This document shows, one piece after another, positions 36,592 to 44,734 of a DNA stretch of 64,000 bases. Each line of letters starts with the position of its first letter. Within the stretch, counting starts at the first letter, position 1. The DNA is from Schlesneria sp. DSM 10557 (lineage in GTDB: Bacteria > Planctomycetota > Planctomycetia > Planctomycetales > Planctomycetaceae). The position numbers and the translations under genes were made by a program. Below the pieces are notes generated by a model. The model did not search any database and was not told where the DNA came from. It was given only the letters and a program-made list of their open reading frames with translations. Location of the stretch: the NCBI RefSeq assembly GCF_041860085.1, contig NZ_CP124747.1, positions 6,905,001 to 6,969,000 on the forward strand, read 5' to 3'.

Positions 36592-37329
36592 AAGGCCATA
36601 GGAAGTGGCCGGGATCCTTGGGGCAGTCTGGAACATGCCTCGCCACTTTCCATGTGTGTAAATCAGGGGCAGGGAAAATCGTGCGTCACGGCGTGATTGT
36701 CCTGGATTTTCCAGTGCTCTCGTTCTCTCCATAAAAATACGAGAAGCCCCTCCGTCTGTGGTCGATACAGAGGACTCTGACGCAGTAGCAAGTCTCCCGA
36801 AGAGTTCTTTCTGCACGATGGACGTGGCAGATCCAACCGCGGCCGAGGTGTCTGTTTTCAATCGGTGCCGCGCAGTGTGTGTTGCAGGGGGGCGATCCGG
36901 CCTCTCGGGACGCGGTCGCGAATGCTCCGAATTCGTTCGCGGCTGTGTCGGAAAGTTTGCTTTCAACCGCCGCTCAAGCGTTGAAGGCTGAGGCTCGCCC
37001 TACGGTCAGATTGCGTCGTCACCCCAGGTCTGTTTGTCGGGCTGCGAGCCCTGCAGAAGTGGCCGTTTCGCCGGGATCGGACACACACTCAGCGGGTTGA
37101 AACCGAAGCGGCCCGTGCCGAACGAGATCTTTTCGGTTCCTGGTGTTGGCAGTGCCTGACTCGGATTTCTCGTGGAAACGATTCTCGAACTGCCAGTCCG
37201 TTTATCGCTGCGTCTTGCATAAGCCGCTCATCAGCCAAATTGGTCTTGCGGAAAAAAAAGTTGTGTTGTACGATAAGTTTCGGAGTCGTCGGGTGTCGTG
37301 TTGTTGGTGTCGCGCAAGGAGGATCGAAA
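36592..37329. other. Long intergenic region before the ATPase gene
   Basis: 738 bases without a gene I can support. Short frames (36758-36991 and 36879-37100 plus) have no recognisable product. A small stem, GGCCA (36594-36598) with TGGCC (36606-36610), follows the PPC gene directly. The right-hand end holds the promoter candidate for the ATPase gene. The length is unusual for this compact region and could hide an RNA or a decayed gene. Confidence 0.45.
37246..37274 (+). promoter_or_regulatory. Candidate promoter for the ATPase gene
   Basis: TTGCGG (37246-37251) and TACGAT (37269-37274) separated by exactly 17 bases. The spacer begins with eight A residues. A start near 37281 would leave about 48 bases of leader before the ATG at 37330. 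Confidence 0.45.
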
Positions 37330-38865
37330 ATGGTGGCACAGGCACTTTTGCAAAGGTTGTCAGACGTGACGCCGAGGTCGATCGATTGGGCCTGCGAGGG
37401 GCTCATTCCGTTCGGCAAGCTGTCGCTGCTGACGGGTGAGCCGGGAATCGGTAAGAGTTTTCTGGCTCTGCACCTGGCCGCCATGGTGACACGGGGCACG
37501 GGTTCTGTGTCTGGAACTCCCGGCAGCGAGGGGTGGCACGGCGAAGCTGACCATGAGTACGGAAGCAAACGATGTTTCGAAAAGCGGCCCCGATCGGTGG
37601 TCGTGTTGTCGGCCGAGGATGCGGCGGACGATACCGTACTGCCGCGCCTGGCCGCCGCCGGGGGCAATACGCGGTGTGTGTATGTGCTGAGGGGGAGCGA
37701 ACCGGGTGACAGCCGATGTGTCTCGTCGACGGACGAGTCGTCCCTTGCGGCTGAAGATTGTCCGCCGGCAACGGAGTGTCGTGAACCCCGCTTGTTTCGG
37801 CTGAAGCAGGATCTGTCGCGCCTGGAAGAGTCATTGGAAGAACTCGCCGATGCGGGGGAAGAGATCGGGTTAATCGTCATCGATCCGATTGATCGGTTCT
37901 TAGGGCCGACGGACAACAGGCGAGACCGCGTTGAGGTCGTGTCTCGGCTGGTGGAACTGGCTCATCGAACAGGTGCTGCGGTACTGGTGGTGACCAACGT
38001 CACTGCGAAAACAGGAAGTCGCATTCGATGTGCTGCCTATCACGAACTAATGAATGCCGCACGCTCTGTCCTGTTGGCGGCCGAGGACCTGGAACATCCA
38101 GGCCAGAGGCTTCTGCTCCCGGTGAAAACCAACCTCACGGCGACTCCCGCCGGACGGGCTTTCGTGATCGACGAAGGGAGGCTTGTCTGGAACAGCGAAC
38201 CAGTTGCCCTCTCGAGTGCTGACTATCAGCATCAAATGGCTGTAAAACTGAAGAATCCGCTGGTCCGTGAAGAGGTTTACGAGATTCAGCGGGTGACACG
38301 ATGGCTGAAGGATCAACTGACACCGGGACGCGCGTCGTCAATCTGGATCCGCAGCAACGCCAGCTACTACGACATCAGCTATTCCACGCTGCGGCGTGCT
38401 TTCAAGAGCCTGGGATGCCGGGCGATGAAAGTGAAAAATCAGTGGTTCTGGTCCCTGCCCGGCCAGGACGGACCCGCCTGTGAAGAATTGCTTGAGGAAC
38501 CGCTGGTTTCACCTGAGGGAGATCTGCTGGGGATCTACCGGGAATCGATGCCCAACTGGTTGCGGGAAGAATTGGCAGCAGAGGAAACAAAGTCGGGAAC
38601 GGAGGCTACGCAGTGGAGCGATTCTGCGCCGCAGCAGACGACCTCCCCAGAATTCGGGGGGGACGAGGAAGATGCTCATGAAGATGCCCACGAAGGTGCT
38701 CAATGCCTCTGGCCATTTTCCGAAGATCACAGTGAGGCTACTCACCACGCTGTTCATGGCGAGGAACCGGCCGTCAGCCCGTCGCGAGACGCGGGGCTGG
38801 AAGATGTTCTGGTTGGCAGTTCTGCAGATTCCGGCAGTTCGCAAAGAAATCAATTTTTGTATTGA
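37330..38865 (+). CDS. RecA-fold ATPase, AAA_25 (RepA-like)
   Basis: A 511-residue ATPase. It starts at the ATG at 37330 because AAGGAGGA lies six bases upstream. The core has Walker A GEPGIGKS (about 37-44), a strand VVVLSAEDAADDTVLPRL (about 92) and Walker B LIVIDPIDRFLG (about 179-190). VLVVTNVT follows as the sensor strand. This is the RepA/DnaB-like AAA_25 family, hexameric helicase-type ATPases found on plasmids, phages and planctomycete chromosomes. The segment at about 325-380 (VTRWLKDQLTPG...YSTLRRAFKSLGCRA) looks like a winged helix. The last 110 residues are acidic and low-complexity (EDAHEDAHEGAQ). No primase, integrase or replication origin genes lie nearby, so it is an orphan here. 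Confidence 0.8.
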   Translation: MVAQALLQRLSDVTPRSIDWACEGLIPFGKLSLLTGEPGIGKSFLALHLAAMVTRGTGSVSGTPGSEGWHGEADHEYGSKRCFEKRPRSVVVLSAEDAADDTVLPRLAAAGGNTRCVYVLRGSEPGDSRCVSSTDESSLAAEDCPPATECREPRLFRLKQDLSRLEESLEELADAGEEIGLIVIDPIDRFLGPTDNRRDRVEVVSRLVELAHRTGAAVLVVTNVTAKTGSRIRCAAYHELMNAARSVLLAAEDLEHPGQRLLLPVKTNLTATPAGRAFVIDEGRLVWNSEPVALSSADYQHQMAVKLKNPLVREEVYEIQRVTRWLKDQLTPGRASSIWIRSNASYYDISYSTLRRAFKSLGCRAMKVKNQWFWSLPGQDGPACEELLEEPLVSPEGDLLGIYRESMPNWLREELAAEETKSGTEATQWSDSAPQQTTSPEFGGDEEDAHEDAHEGAQCLWPFSEDHSEATHHAVHGEEPAVSPSRDAGLEDVLVGSSADSGSSQRNQFLY

Positions 38866-39040
38866 ATCTGTCGAAGTGATTGCCGACACTTTTGATTGCG
38901 GGCTCCGAAAAATACAGCGAAAATGCAGGGACAAGGTCTCTCGTCCCATCCGCCTCCAGGGTGGCGTGGGGGGCCGCGTCGGTTTACGCAGGTCGTTGAT
39001 TTACCGCACCGCCTTGTGAACGATGAAGGGACAATTCTGT

Positions 39041-39562
39041 ATGTTGGGGTTTCTCGTTCCGGTTGGTGGTGGCGATCCGATTCCTCTGCTCAAGCCTCAA
39101 TTGATTGTAGGCCGTCGTCCCAGCTGCGATATCCGGCTGGATTTTGCGAATGTCTCGTCCCATCATTGCCGTCTGGAATACATCAACGGCTACTGGCGGG
39201 CGACGGACCTCAGTCGTAACGGGACAAAGGTCAACGGCGAAAGGATCGAAGAGCGATTTCTCCAGTCCGGTGACACCCTGGCATTCGCTCGTCACCCATT
39301 CGAAATTCAGTACACTCCCGATCCGAACGGTGTTCCTCCGACGATCGAAGACGTCGATCCATTTGAGATGAGTCTGCTCGAAAAAGCCGGCCTGGATGTG
39401 GGACGGAGCAGCAAACGAAAACAACCCCCTCAGCGGCCTCCGTCTCCCTCGTATCCCCTGCCCAGTCCTGATGCCATCACGCCTCCGACCATTCGTCTGA
39501 CAGATAGTCCCGCACGAAAAACGGACGATGATCAGGCGCTGGAGTGGCTGAACGAGTCGTGA
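39041..39562 (+). CDS. FHA-domain protein
   Basis: A 173-residue protein whose first 95 residues form a forkhead-associated domain. VGRRPSCDIRLDFANVSSHHCRLE (about 22-46) and the later NGTKVNG carry the Arg, Ser, His and Asn of phosphothreonine-binding FHA domains. The C-terminal part (about 115-173) is Pro/Ser-rich and likely disordered. FHA domains read Thr phosphorylation, so a partner could be a Ser/Thr kinase such as the kinase-like protein at 44735, though that one looks inactive. The frame opens at 39023; the ATG at 39041 is preferred because AAGGGA lies nine bases upstream and MLGFLVP matches planctomycete relatives. Between the ATPase stop and this gene (38866-39040) I see nothing else. 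Confidence 0.8.
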   Translation: MLGFLVPVGGGDPIPLLKPQLIVGRRPSCDIRLDFANVSSHHCRLEYINGYWRATDLSRNGTKVNGERIEERFLQSGDTLAFARHPFEIQYTPDPNGVPPTIEDVDPFEMSLLEKAGLDVGRSSKRKQPPQRPPSPSYPLPSPDAITPPTIRLTDSPARKTDDDQALEWLNES

Positions 39563-39614
39563 CCGTCGATGAAACCGGGGTTCAATTGCGCGGGCTTTGT
39601 CGTTCCGCGTTGAG

Positions 39615-39642
39615 TTGGAGTCGCGACCGAAATTGCTATAAA
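39615..39642 (+). promoter_or_regulatory. Candidate extended -10 promoter for the LarA-like gene
   Basis: TTGGAG (39615-39620) and TATAAA (39637-39642) with a 16-base spacer and TGC immediately before the -10. The gene starts 50 bases downstream. Confidence 0.5.
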
Positions 39643-39691
39643 TGCGGACCGTGTTTCGTGTCTTGCAGAAATCTCTCTCAGACGAAATTCA

Positions 39692-40930
39692 ATGCCAGAA
39701 TCCATCCCTTCGCTTTCGCCATTTCAGGTCCGTGAGTGGTTTAACGCCTTGCCGAAGGATGACTTTGTCGGTCAGCGAGTCCTGTTGATCGTCCCTGACG
39801 CCACTCGAACAGCGCCGCTGCCACTGTTGTTCGACGCCCTGTTTCGAGAGGTTCGTCCCCACTGTCAGTCGCTGGATGTGCTCGTCGCTCTGGGAACTCA
39901 TCCCCCCATGTCCGACTCACAGATCGCACGTCTGCTCGGGATTGACGATGACGAGCGACGTCGGCTGTTCTATCAGTTGCAGGCCTTTAACCATGAATGG
40001 GACCGACCGGAACGGCTGCTGACGCTGGGGACGCTGACAAAGCAGGAAACCGAAGAACTTTCTGGAGGCTTGCTGTCGCTGGAAGTTCCAGTCCAGATCA
40101 ATTCGCGGATTAAGGACTACGACCTGCTGCTGGTACTGGGGCCGGTTTTTCCGCACGAGGTGGTCGGGTTCTCGGGGGGGAATAAATACTTTTTCCCGGG
40201 AATCGGCGGACCGGAAATTCTGAACTTCTTCCACTGGCTGGGAGCCCTGATTACCAACGCAGGGATCATCGGGGTAAAGGATACACCAGTGCGCCGCGTT
40301 GTCGATGCTGCTGCGTCGATGATTCCCCAGACGCGACGGGCGATCACGTTTGTGGTCTCGTCTGACAACAGTCTGCATGGACTCTATTACGGGACTCCGG
40401 AGAGTGCATGGAGCAATGCGGCGGATCTCTCGAGCCAGGTTCACATCAAGCGCTACGATCGGCCGTTCAAACAGGTTCTCTCGTGTGCACCCCCGATGTA
40501 CGACGAACTGTGGGTGGCCGGGAAATGCATGTACAAGATGGAACCGGTCGTGGCCGATGGGGGCGAATTGATTATCTATGCGCCGCATCTGCACGAAATC
40601 TCGGTGACGCATGGCAAGTTGATCGAACAGGTGGGCTACCACGTTCGCGACTACTTCACCAAGCAGTGGGATCGGTTCAAAGATTACCCCTGGGGTGTGC
40701 TGGCGCATTCGACTCATGTTCGTGGGGGCGGCACCTACGAAAACGGCGTTGAGACGCCGCGAGTTCAGGTCACACTGGCCAGCGGGATTCCGGAAGAGAC
40801 CTGTCGCCGGATCAATCTTGGCTACCGTGATCCGAAGACAATTGATGTCGAGTCGTTCGCCAATCGGGAAGACGAGGGGGTTCTGCTCGTCCGGAAGTCG
40901 GGTGAGTACTTATACCGACTTAACCAATAG
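39692..40930 (+). CDS. LarA-like (DUF2088) nickel-pincer racemase family protein
   Basis: A 412-residue protein of the lactate racemase LarA family. Residues that I align with the LarA active site are present: Asp36 and Arg39 in PDATRT, His101 in the NHEWD region, His155 and Lys165 in PHEVVGFSGGNKYFFPGIG, and His181 in FFHW. LarA uses a pyridinium-thioamide-tethered nickel cofactor covalently bound to the Lys. Family members racemise lactate or other 2-hydroxy acids. The cofactor genes larB, larC and larE are not in this window; they may lie elsewhere. It is cytoplasmic. The start ATG at 39692 follows a promoter-like sequence. The specific substrate is unknown. Confidence 0.8.
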   Translation: MPESIPSLSPFQVREWFNALPKDDFVGQRVLLIVPDATRTAPLPLLFDALFREVRPHCQSLDVLVALGTHPPMSDSQIARLLGIDDDERRRLFYQLQAFNHEWDRPERLLTLGTLTKQETEELSGGLLSLEVPVQINSRIKDYDLLLVLGPVFPHEVVGFSGGNKYFFPGIGGPEILNFFHWLGALITNAGIIGVKDTPVRRVVDAAASMIPQTRRAITFVVSSDNSLHGLYYGTPESAWSNAADLSSQVHIKRYDRPFKQVLSCAPPMYDELWVAGKCMYKMEPVVADGGELIIYAPHLHEISVTHGKLIEQVGYHVRDYFTKQWDRFKDYPWGVLAHSTHVRGGGTYENGVETPRVQVTLASGIPEETCRRINLGYRDPKTIDVESFANREDEGVLLVRKSGEYLYRLNQ

Positions 40931-41156
40931 CGGACTGGCTGGCCATTTCTGGTGATCGGGCGTTCTCGTCGGTCATTGAACTTTGAACTGAAGGTGGATG
41001 GACGAATTTCCAGTCAGGTTGAAGTCAGGGTTTGAAAACTGCCTCTTGTTTTGTTAGCGTCACTCAGTAGCGTCAGTGTCATTCATGGACGGATACGTCT
41101 GAATCAGATGGCGACGACGACACAATGATCGCCGCTCAATCCCAAGGAATCACGTT
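40931..41156. other. Upstream region of the DUF1559 gene
   Basis: 226 bases. Two direct copies of TAGCGTCA occur at 41055-41062 and 41068-41075, 13 bases apart, about 85 bases before the start, and could be an operator. No clear -35/-10 pair is seen. Confidence 0.3.
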
Positions 41157-42161
41157 ATGATTCGTCGTCACGTTTGCGCCAGCCGGCCCGCACGACAGGG
41201 CTTTACGTTGATCGAACTGCTTGTCGTTATTGCGATTATTGCAGTTCTGGCCGCCTTGGTACTTCCCGCGGTACAACAGGCACGTGAAGCAGGACGGCGG
41301 GCGCAGTGCCTGAACAATCTCAAGCAGATTGTGCTCGCGATGCACAACTATGAAAGTGCCTTCCGGTGCTTCCCCTCGGGGTTCATTCAACCAGGGACGG
41401 GAGGGGGCCAGATTGGAACTCTGCCCGAACCGGCGATCGTCGATACGGTGCTGAATCGACAGAAAATGAAGACGACCGTCACGCAATGGTACATGGCTCC
41501 CGAATGGGGCTGGCACTCGTTCATCCTGTCGCAAATGGGTGAGGGAACGATCAATATCGACTTCGCTCAGCCCAAGTTCGGCTCTAACAATGTTGCGTCG
41601 CCGAATGAACAGTATCTGAGAACAACGATTCAGTCATACCGCTGCCCCAGTGCTAACTCGCTTCCCTCGTCCAGACCCGGCTCGGGAATGTCTCAGGGCT
41701 GGGCCTATGCCACCTACCGTGGAAATATGGGGGCCTACGACACCAGTACCGCAGCCAACAACGCCCCGAAGGTTCCGAATGGAATGCTCTACGATGGCAG
41801 TTCTGTGCGGATGGGGGACGTGACCGATGGTACGTCGAACACGATCATTCTCGGCGACAGCCTGTACGGTTTCTGGGCGGATGGCTTCAGTTGCTGCGTT
41901 CGTGTCTGGGACGATCCAGCACATCCCGATGTGTGGGATGCCTACTGGACAGCCACCGCAGCGAATTCAGCCCCTCTCCAGTTTTTCAGCTTTGGCAGCG
42001 GTCATAACGATCTGGCCTGCTTTGCACTCGTCGATGGTTCGTCGAAGGTCGTCTCCAAGAAGGTGGACCTGAATGTCTTTAAGGCCGTTTCCACGCGAAA
42101 TGGTGCATTACGGGCATACGTCTCCGGAGTCGATATCGAAAACGTGACAGACAATTGGTGA
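41157..42161 (+). CDS. DUF1559 protein with type IV pilin-like N-terminus
   Basis: A 334-residue protein. [20 protein letters not shown] (about 13-32) is a prepilin signal: a prepilin peptidase would cut between Gly15 and Phe16, leaving Glu at position 5 of the mature form. The rest is the planctomycete DUF1559 domain, with conserved motifs [16 protein letters not shown] and [16 protein letters not shown]-terminal segment, [27 protein letters not shown], resembles the H-x9-DG element of this family. Such proteins occur in dozens of copies per planctomycete genome, probably as pseudopilins or envelope-surface proteins. The start is preceded by GGAATCACGTT. A strong terminator follows at 42191. 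Confidence 0.9.
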   Translation: MIRRHVCASRPARQGFTLIELLVVIAIIAVLAALVLPAVQQAREAGRRAQCLNNLKQIVLAMHNYESAFRCFPSGFIQPGTGGGQIGTLPEPAIVDTVLNRQKMKTTVTQWYMAPEWGWHSFILSQMGEGTINIDFAQPKFGSNNVASPNEQYLRTTIQSYRCPSANSLPSSRPGSGMSQGWAYATYRGNMGAYDTSTAANNAPKVPNGMLYDGSSVRMGDVTDGTSNTIILGDSLYGFWADGFSCCVRVWDDPAHPDVWDAYWTATAANSAPLQFFSFGSGHNDLACFALVDGSSKVVSKKVDLNVFKAVSTRNGALRAYVSGVDIENVTDNW

Positions 42162-42190
42162 TCTGATATTTCACGCAATCAGAAAAACGT

Positions 42191-42220
42191 AAACCCGGTG
42201 TCCTGGATACCGGGTTTCTT
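42191..42220 (+). terminator. Rho-independent terminator after the DUF1559 gene
   Basis: AAACCCGGT (42191-42199) pairs perfectly with ACCGGGTTT (42209-42217), a 9-bp stem with a 9-base loop. The stem ends in TTT and is followed by CTTC. It is 30 bases past the DUF1559 stop and before thiS. Confidence 0.75.
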
Positions 42221-42248
42221 CATCTCACATACGACTTAGCCGACCATC

Positions 42249-42452
42249 ATGCTTTCGATTCTTGTGAATGGCGAACAACAGTCTGTTGCACCTGGTTTGA
42301 CAGTTGCTGAGCTGCTGGCCAGTTTGAAGCTGAATCCCCGGTTTCTGGCGGTGGAATTGAATCGACGAGTTGTCCCGCGGGCCGAGCATAGCCAGACGAA
42401 AATTGCCGCTCATGATCAAATCGAAATAGTCACTCTTGTTGGTGGAGGCTGA
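42249..42452 (+). CDS. thiS: Sulfur carrier protein ThiS
   Basis: A 67-residue ubiquitin-like protein (LSILVNGEQQSVAPG...) ending in VGGG, so the terminal Gly-Gly needed for thiocarboxylate formation is present. ThiS carries the sulfur used by ThiG to build the thiazole of thiamine. It lies nine bases before thiG, in the same transcript. No TPP riboswitch is seen between the terminator at 42191-42220 and the start; the leader is only about 28 bases. Confidence 0.93.
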   Translation: MLSILVNGEQQSVAPGLTVAELLASLKLNPRFLAVELNRRVVPRAEHSQTKIAAHDQIEIVTLVGGG

Positions 42453-42461
42453 ACCGCGACG

Positions 42462-43289
42462 ATGACAGAACAAAATGGTGCACCGCTGCGTCTGGGAACA
42501 CACTCACTCCGGTCAAGGCTGATCGTCGGGACTGGCAAGTACGAGACCTTCGAACTGATGCGTGAGTGCCTGACGATCAGTGGGGCCGATGTAATTACCG
42601 TCGCCGTCCGACGTGAACGACTCGTGGATGCGTCCGGCCGGAATATCCTCGATTTCATCGACCTGTCGAAGTACACCATTCTGCCCAACACCGCAGGGTG
42701 CTTCACCGCAGACGACGCTGTCCGTACTGCCAGGCTCGGTCGTGAGATCCTGCTCGGACTCGAAAATCCGGGTGCGAGCTGGGTGAAGCTGGAAGTTCTG
42801 GCCGACAAGAAGACACTCTTGCCGGACCCGGTTGCAACCCTGGAAGCAACCAGGGAACTCGTCGCGGATGGGTTTGAGGTGCTGTGCTACACTTCAGATG
42901 ACCCGATCATGGCGCGCCGTTTGAAAGAGGCGGGGGCCACTGCAGTGATGCCTGCAGGTAGTCCGATTGGAAGCGGTCAGGGAGTGCTGAACCCCAATAA
43001 CATTCGCATCTGCCTGGAGTACTTGAAGGCGGATGACCCCGACTATCCTGTGATCGTTGATGCGGGGGTGGGAACCGCCAGTGATGTCGCTTATGCGATG
43101 GAACTTGGCTGTGATGGAGTGCTGTTGAACACGGCGATTGCGTCGGCGCAAAACCCACCGCAGATGGCGGAAGCGATGCGGCTCGCCTGCCGTGCGGGGC
43201 ATCTTGCAGCCGGTGCAGGAAGGATTCCCCGCAAGCTGTATGCGACTGCAAGCAGTCCCGAATCGGGGCTGATCTCGAGTCAAAAATGA
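42462..43289 (+). CDS. thiG: Thiazole synthase ThiG
   Basis: A 275-residue TIM barrel protein, a little longer than the usual 255-265. It condenses deoxyxylulose phosphate, dehydroglycine and the ThiS thiocarboxylate into the thiamine thiazole phosphate. The N-terminal [19 protein letters not shown] is typical. [19 protein letters not shown] and WVKLEVL carry conserved residues, the latter the Lys that forms the Schiff base (about residue 109). The phosphate loops are [17 protein letters not shown] (about 163-179) and [28 protein letters not shown]. It is cytoplasmic. thiS lies directly upstream; no thiC, thiE or thiH is present in this window. Confidence 0.95.
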   Translation: MTEQNGAPLRLGTHSLRSRLIVGTGKYETFELMRECLTISGADVITVAVRRERLVDASGRNILDFIDLSKYTILPNTAGCFTADDAVRTARLGREILLGLENPGASWVKLEVLADKKTLLPDPVATLEATRELVADGFEVLCYTSDDPIMARRLKEAGATAVMPAGSPIGSGQGVLNPNNIRICLEYLKADDPDYPVIVDAGVGTASDVAYAMELGCDGVLLNTAIASAQNPPQMAEAMRLACRAGHLAAGAGRIPRKLYATASSPESGLISSQK

Positions 43290-43427
43290 GTGCCGAGGTG
43301 GGGTTAAAGTCCACCTTGTTTAACCAGTCTTCGACTTCGATAGGTTCCGTTTTTTGCTTACGTTAAAGACATCCGGCGGCGATTTCTGGCGACGCTGGAA
43401 TTCGCTACTGTAAAGGCTAATGGACGA

Positions 43428-43456
43428 TTGTCGGCAAGCTGGGATAGGGCTACGAT
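43428..43456 (+). promoter_or_regulatory. Candidate promoter for the M50 protease gene
   Basis: TTGTCG (43428-43433) and TACGAT (43451-43456) with a 17-base spacer, 90 bases before the start codon at 43546. Confidence 0.45.
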
Positions 43457-43545
43457 ACTAAGGCGAACCACATGAAGAGCCCGACCCGGCGAGGGCGATT
43501 CGCAGGACTTCAGCGGTTTGTGGCCCGATTCGAGGTGCATGAGCA

Positions 43546-44556
43546 ATGAACGACCGTCTGAATTGGATGCATCTATCGGTTTCCGCAGGGCGTCTGTTTT
43601 CGACCCATGTGCGGCTGAGTATCTGGCTGGCAATCGTCCCCCTGGTCGTCTGTCCGCGATATGGCTTCACGCTGGGGATGACGTTCTCGGGTTTGCTGCT
43701 GCTGAGCGTCCTTCTTCATGAATTTGCGCATGTCTTCACTGCTCGCTGGACCGGTGGGCGAGCCGATGAGGTATTGCTGACTCCCGTCGGTGGTCTCGCT
43801 CAAGTCAGCCCGGCGCGCGGGGCCTTCGGGATGGGACTCACTGCCGCGGCAGGACCTGCTCTCAACCTGCTGATCTGCCTGTTTGCCTTTCCAGGATGGT
43901 ACGCACCACAGACATTGCCGTCGTCGCTGAATCCGTTTGTCTTGCCGATCGGCTCACTTCAGGCTGCAACCATCTGGCAGGACATCGGACTGCTCCTGTT
44001 CACGGCCAACTGGATTGGGCTTTTAGTCAATCTGCTTCCCGTCCTGCCCCTGGATGGCGGACACATCCTGCGTGCTGCACTGCTGACCCGGATCGCTCCT
44101 GAGTTCGTTAATCGGACCGCAATCAATATCGGAATCTTTGTAGCGATGCTGATTCTGATTGGGGGTGCCTCGTTCGATAACAGCCAGGTGGTGCTCATCG
44201 GTACCTTCGTCCTGACCATGAATCTCATCCAGTACTTCCAGCTGGAATTGGCTGAAGCACTGGATGCAGCGGGACCGAGTGATGATGACCTGCTGGATGA
44301 TGCTGAGACGCTTGAACGATCGAATACGGTGTCGACTCGGGAATCTCTTCACGGCCCGCTGGAAAGCTGGCGCGAACAGCGACGAGTCAGACGCGAACAA
44401 CTCGAGCAAACGCGGCAAGCACAAGTCGAAGAAGAACTGGACTCGCTACTCGCCAAAGTGCACGAACATGGATTGCAGTCGCTTTCCGAGCAAGAGAAAA
44501 ATTCGCTCAAAAGCTGCAGTGACCTTCTGAGAGAACGGAGTAAACACGGCGACTGA
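43546..44556 (+). CDS. Site-2-protease-like M50 membrane metalloprotease
   Basis: A 336-residue membrane protein. LLHEFAHVFTARW (about 63-75) contains the HExxH zinc motif within the second helix. NLLPVLPLDGGHILRAAL (about 162-179) holds the NPxPxLDGG-like element carrying the third zinc ligand Asp. The core resembles the small SpoIVFB-type subgroup with about five to six helices. After residue 230 comes a charged, coiled-coil tail (LESWREQRRVRREQLEQTRQAQ) of about 100 residues and no CBS domain. Such proteases cut transmembrane segments of other proteins to release regulators; the substrate is unknown. The ATG at 43546 follows GAGGTGCATGAGCA, a weak site. Confidence 0.87.
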   Translation: MNDRLNWMHLSVSAGRLFSTHVRLSIWLAIVPLVVCPRYGFTLGMTFSGLLLLSVLLHEFAHVFTARWTGGRADEVLLTPVGGLAQVSPARGAFGMGLTAAAGPALNLLICLFAFPGWYAPQTLPSSLNPFVLPIGSLQAATIWQDIGLLLFTANWIGLLVNLLPVLPLDGGHILRAALLTRIAPEFVNRTAINIGIFVAMLILIGGASFDNSQVVLIGTFVLTMNLIQYFQLELAEALDAAGPSDDDLLDDAETLERSNTVSTRESLHGPLESWREQRRVRREQLEQTRQAQVEEELDSLLAKVHEHGLQSLSEQEKNSLKSCSDLLRERSKHGD

Positions 44557-44593
44557 AATCGCCGCTGAGGCATTTAAGGAAACGAGCAGCGGG

Positions 44594-44623
44594 TTTACTT
44601 TGTGAAGTCCACGCTCCTAGAAT
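44594..44623 (+). promoter_or_regulatory. Weak candidate promoter for the kinase-like gene
   Basis: TTTACT (44594-44599) and TAGAAT (44618-44623) with an 18-base spacer, about 112 bases before the assumed start at 44735. Confidence 0.28.
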
Positions 44624-44734
44624 TGCTGCCATCAACTTGCCATACGCATTGGCGTATTGCTCAAATTTCCCGATTCTGCGACAACGATTCCTAAGTCATG
44701 GTGGCCTTGTGAGTCGTTTCAATTCAAAGCGGCA

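Noticed and set aside
36879-37100. Plus-strand frame of 73 codons before the ATPase gene
   Set aside because: TTG start, no ribosome site, no domain, and Ala/Arg-rich composition. It may be a remnant but cannot be supported.
42221-42248. TPP riboswitch before thiS
   Set aside because: Only about 28 bases lie between the terminator and the start codon, too short for a TPP aptamer.
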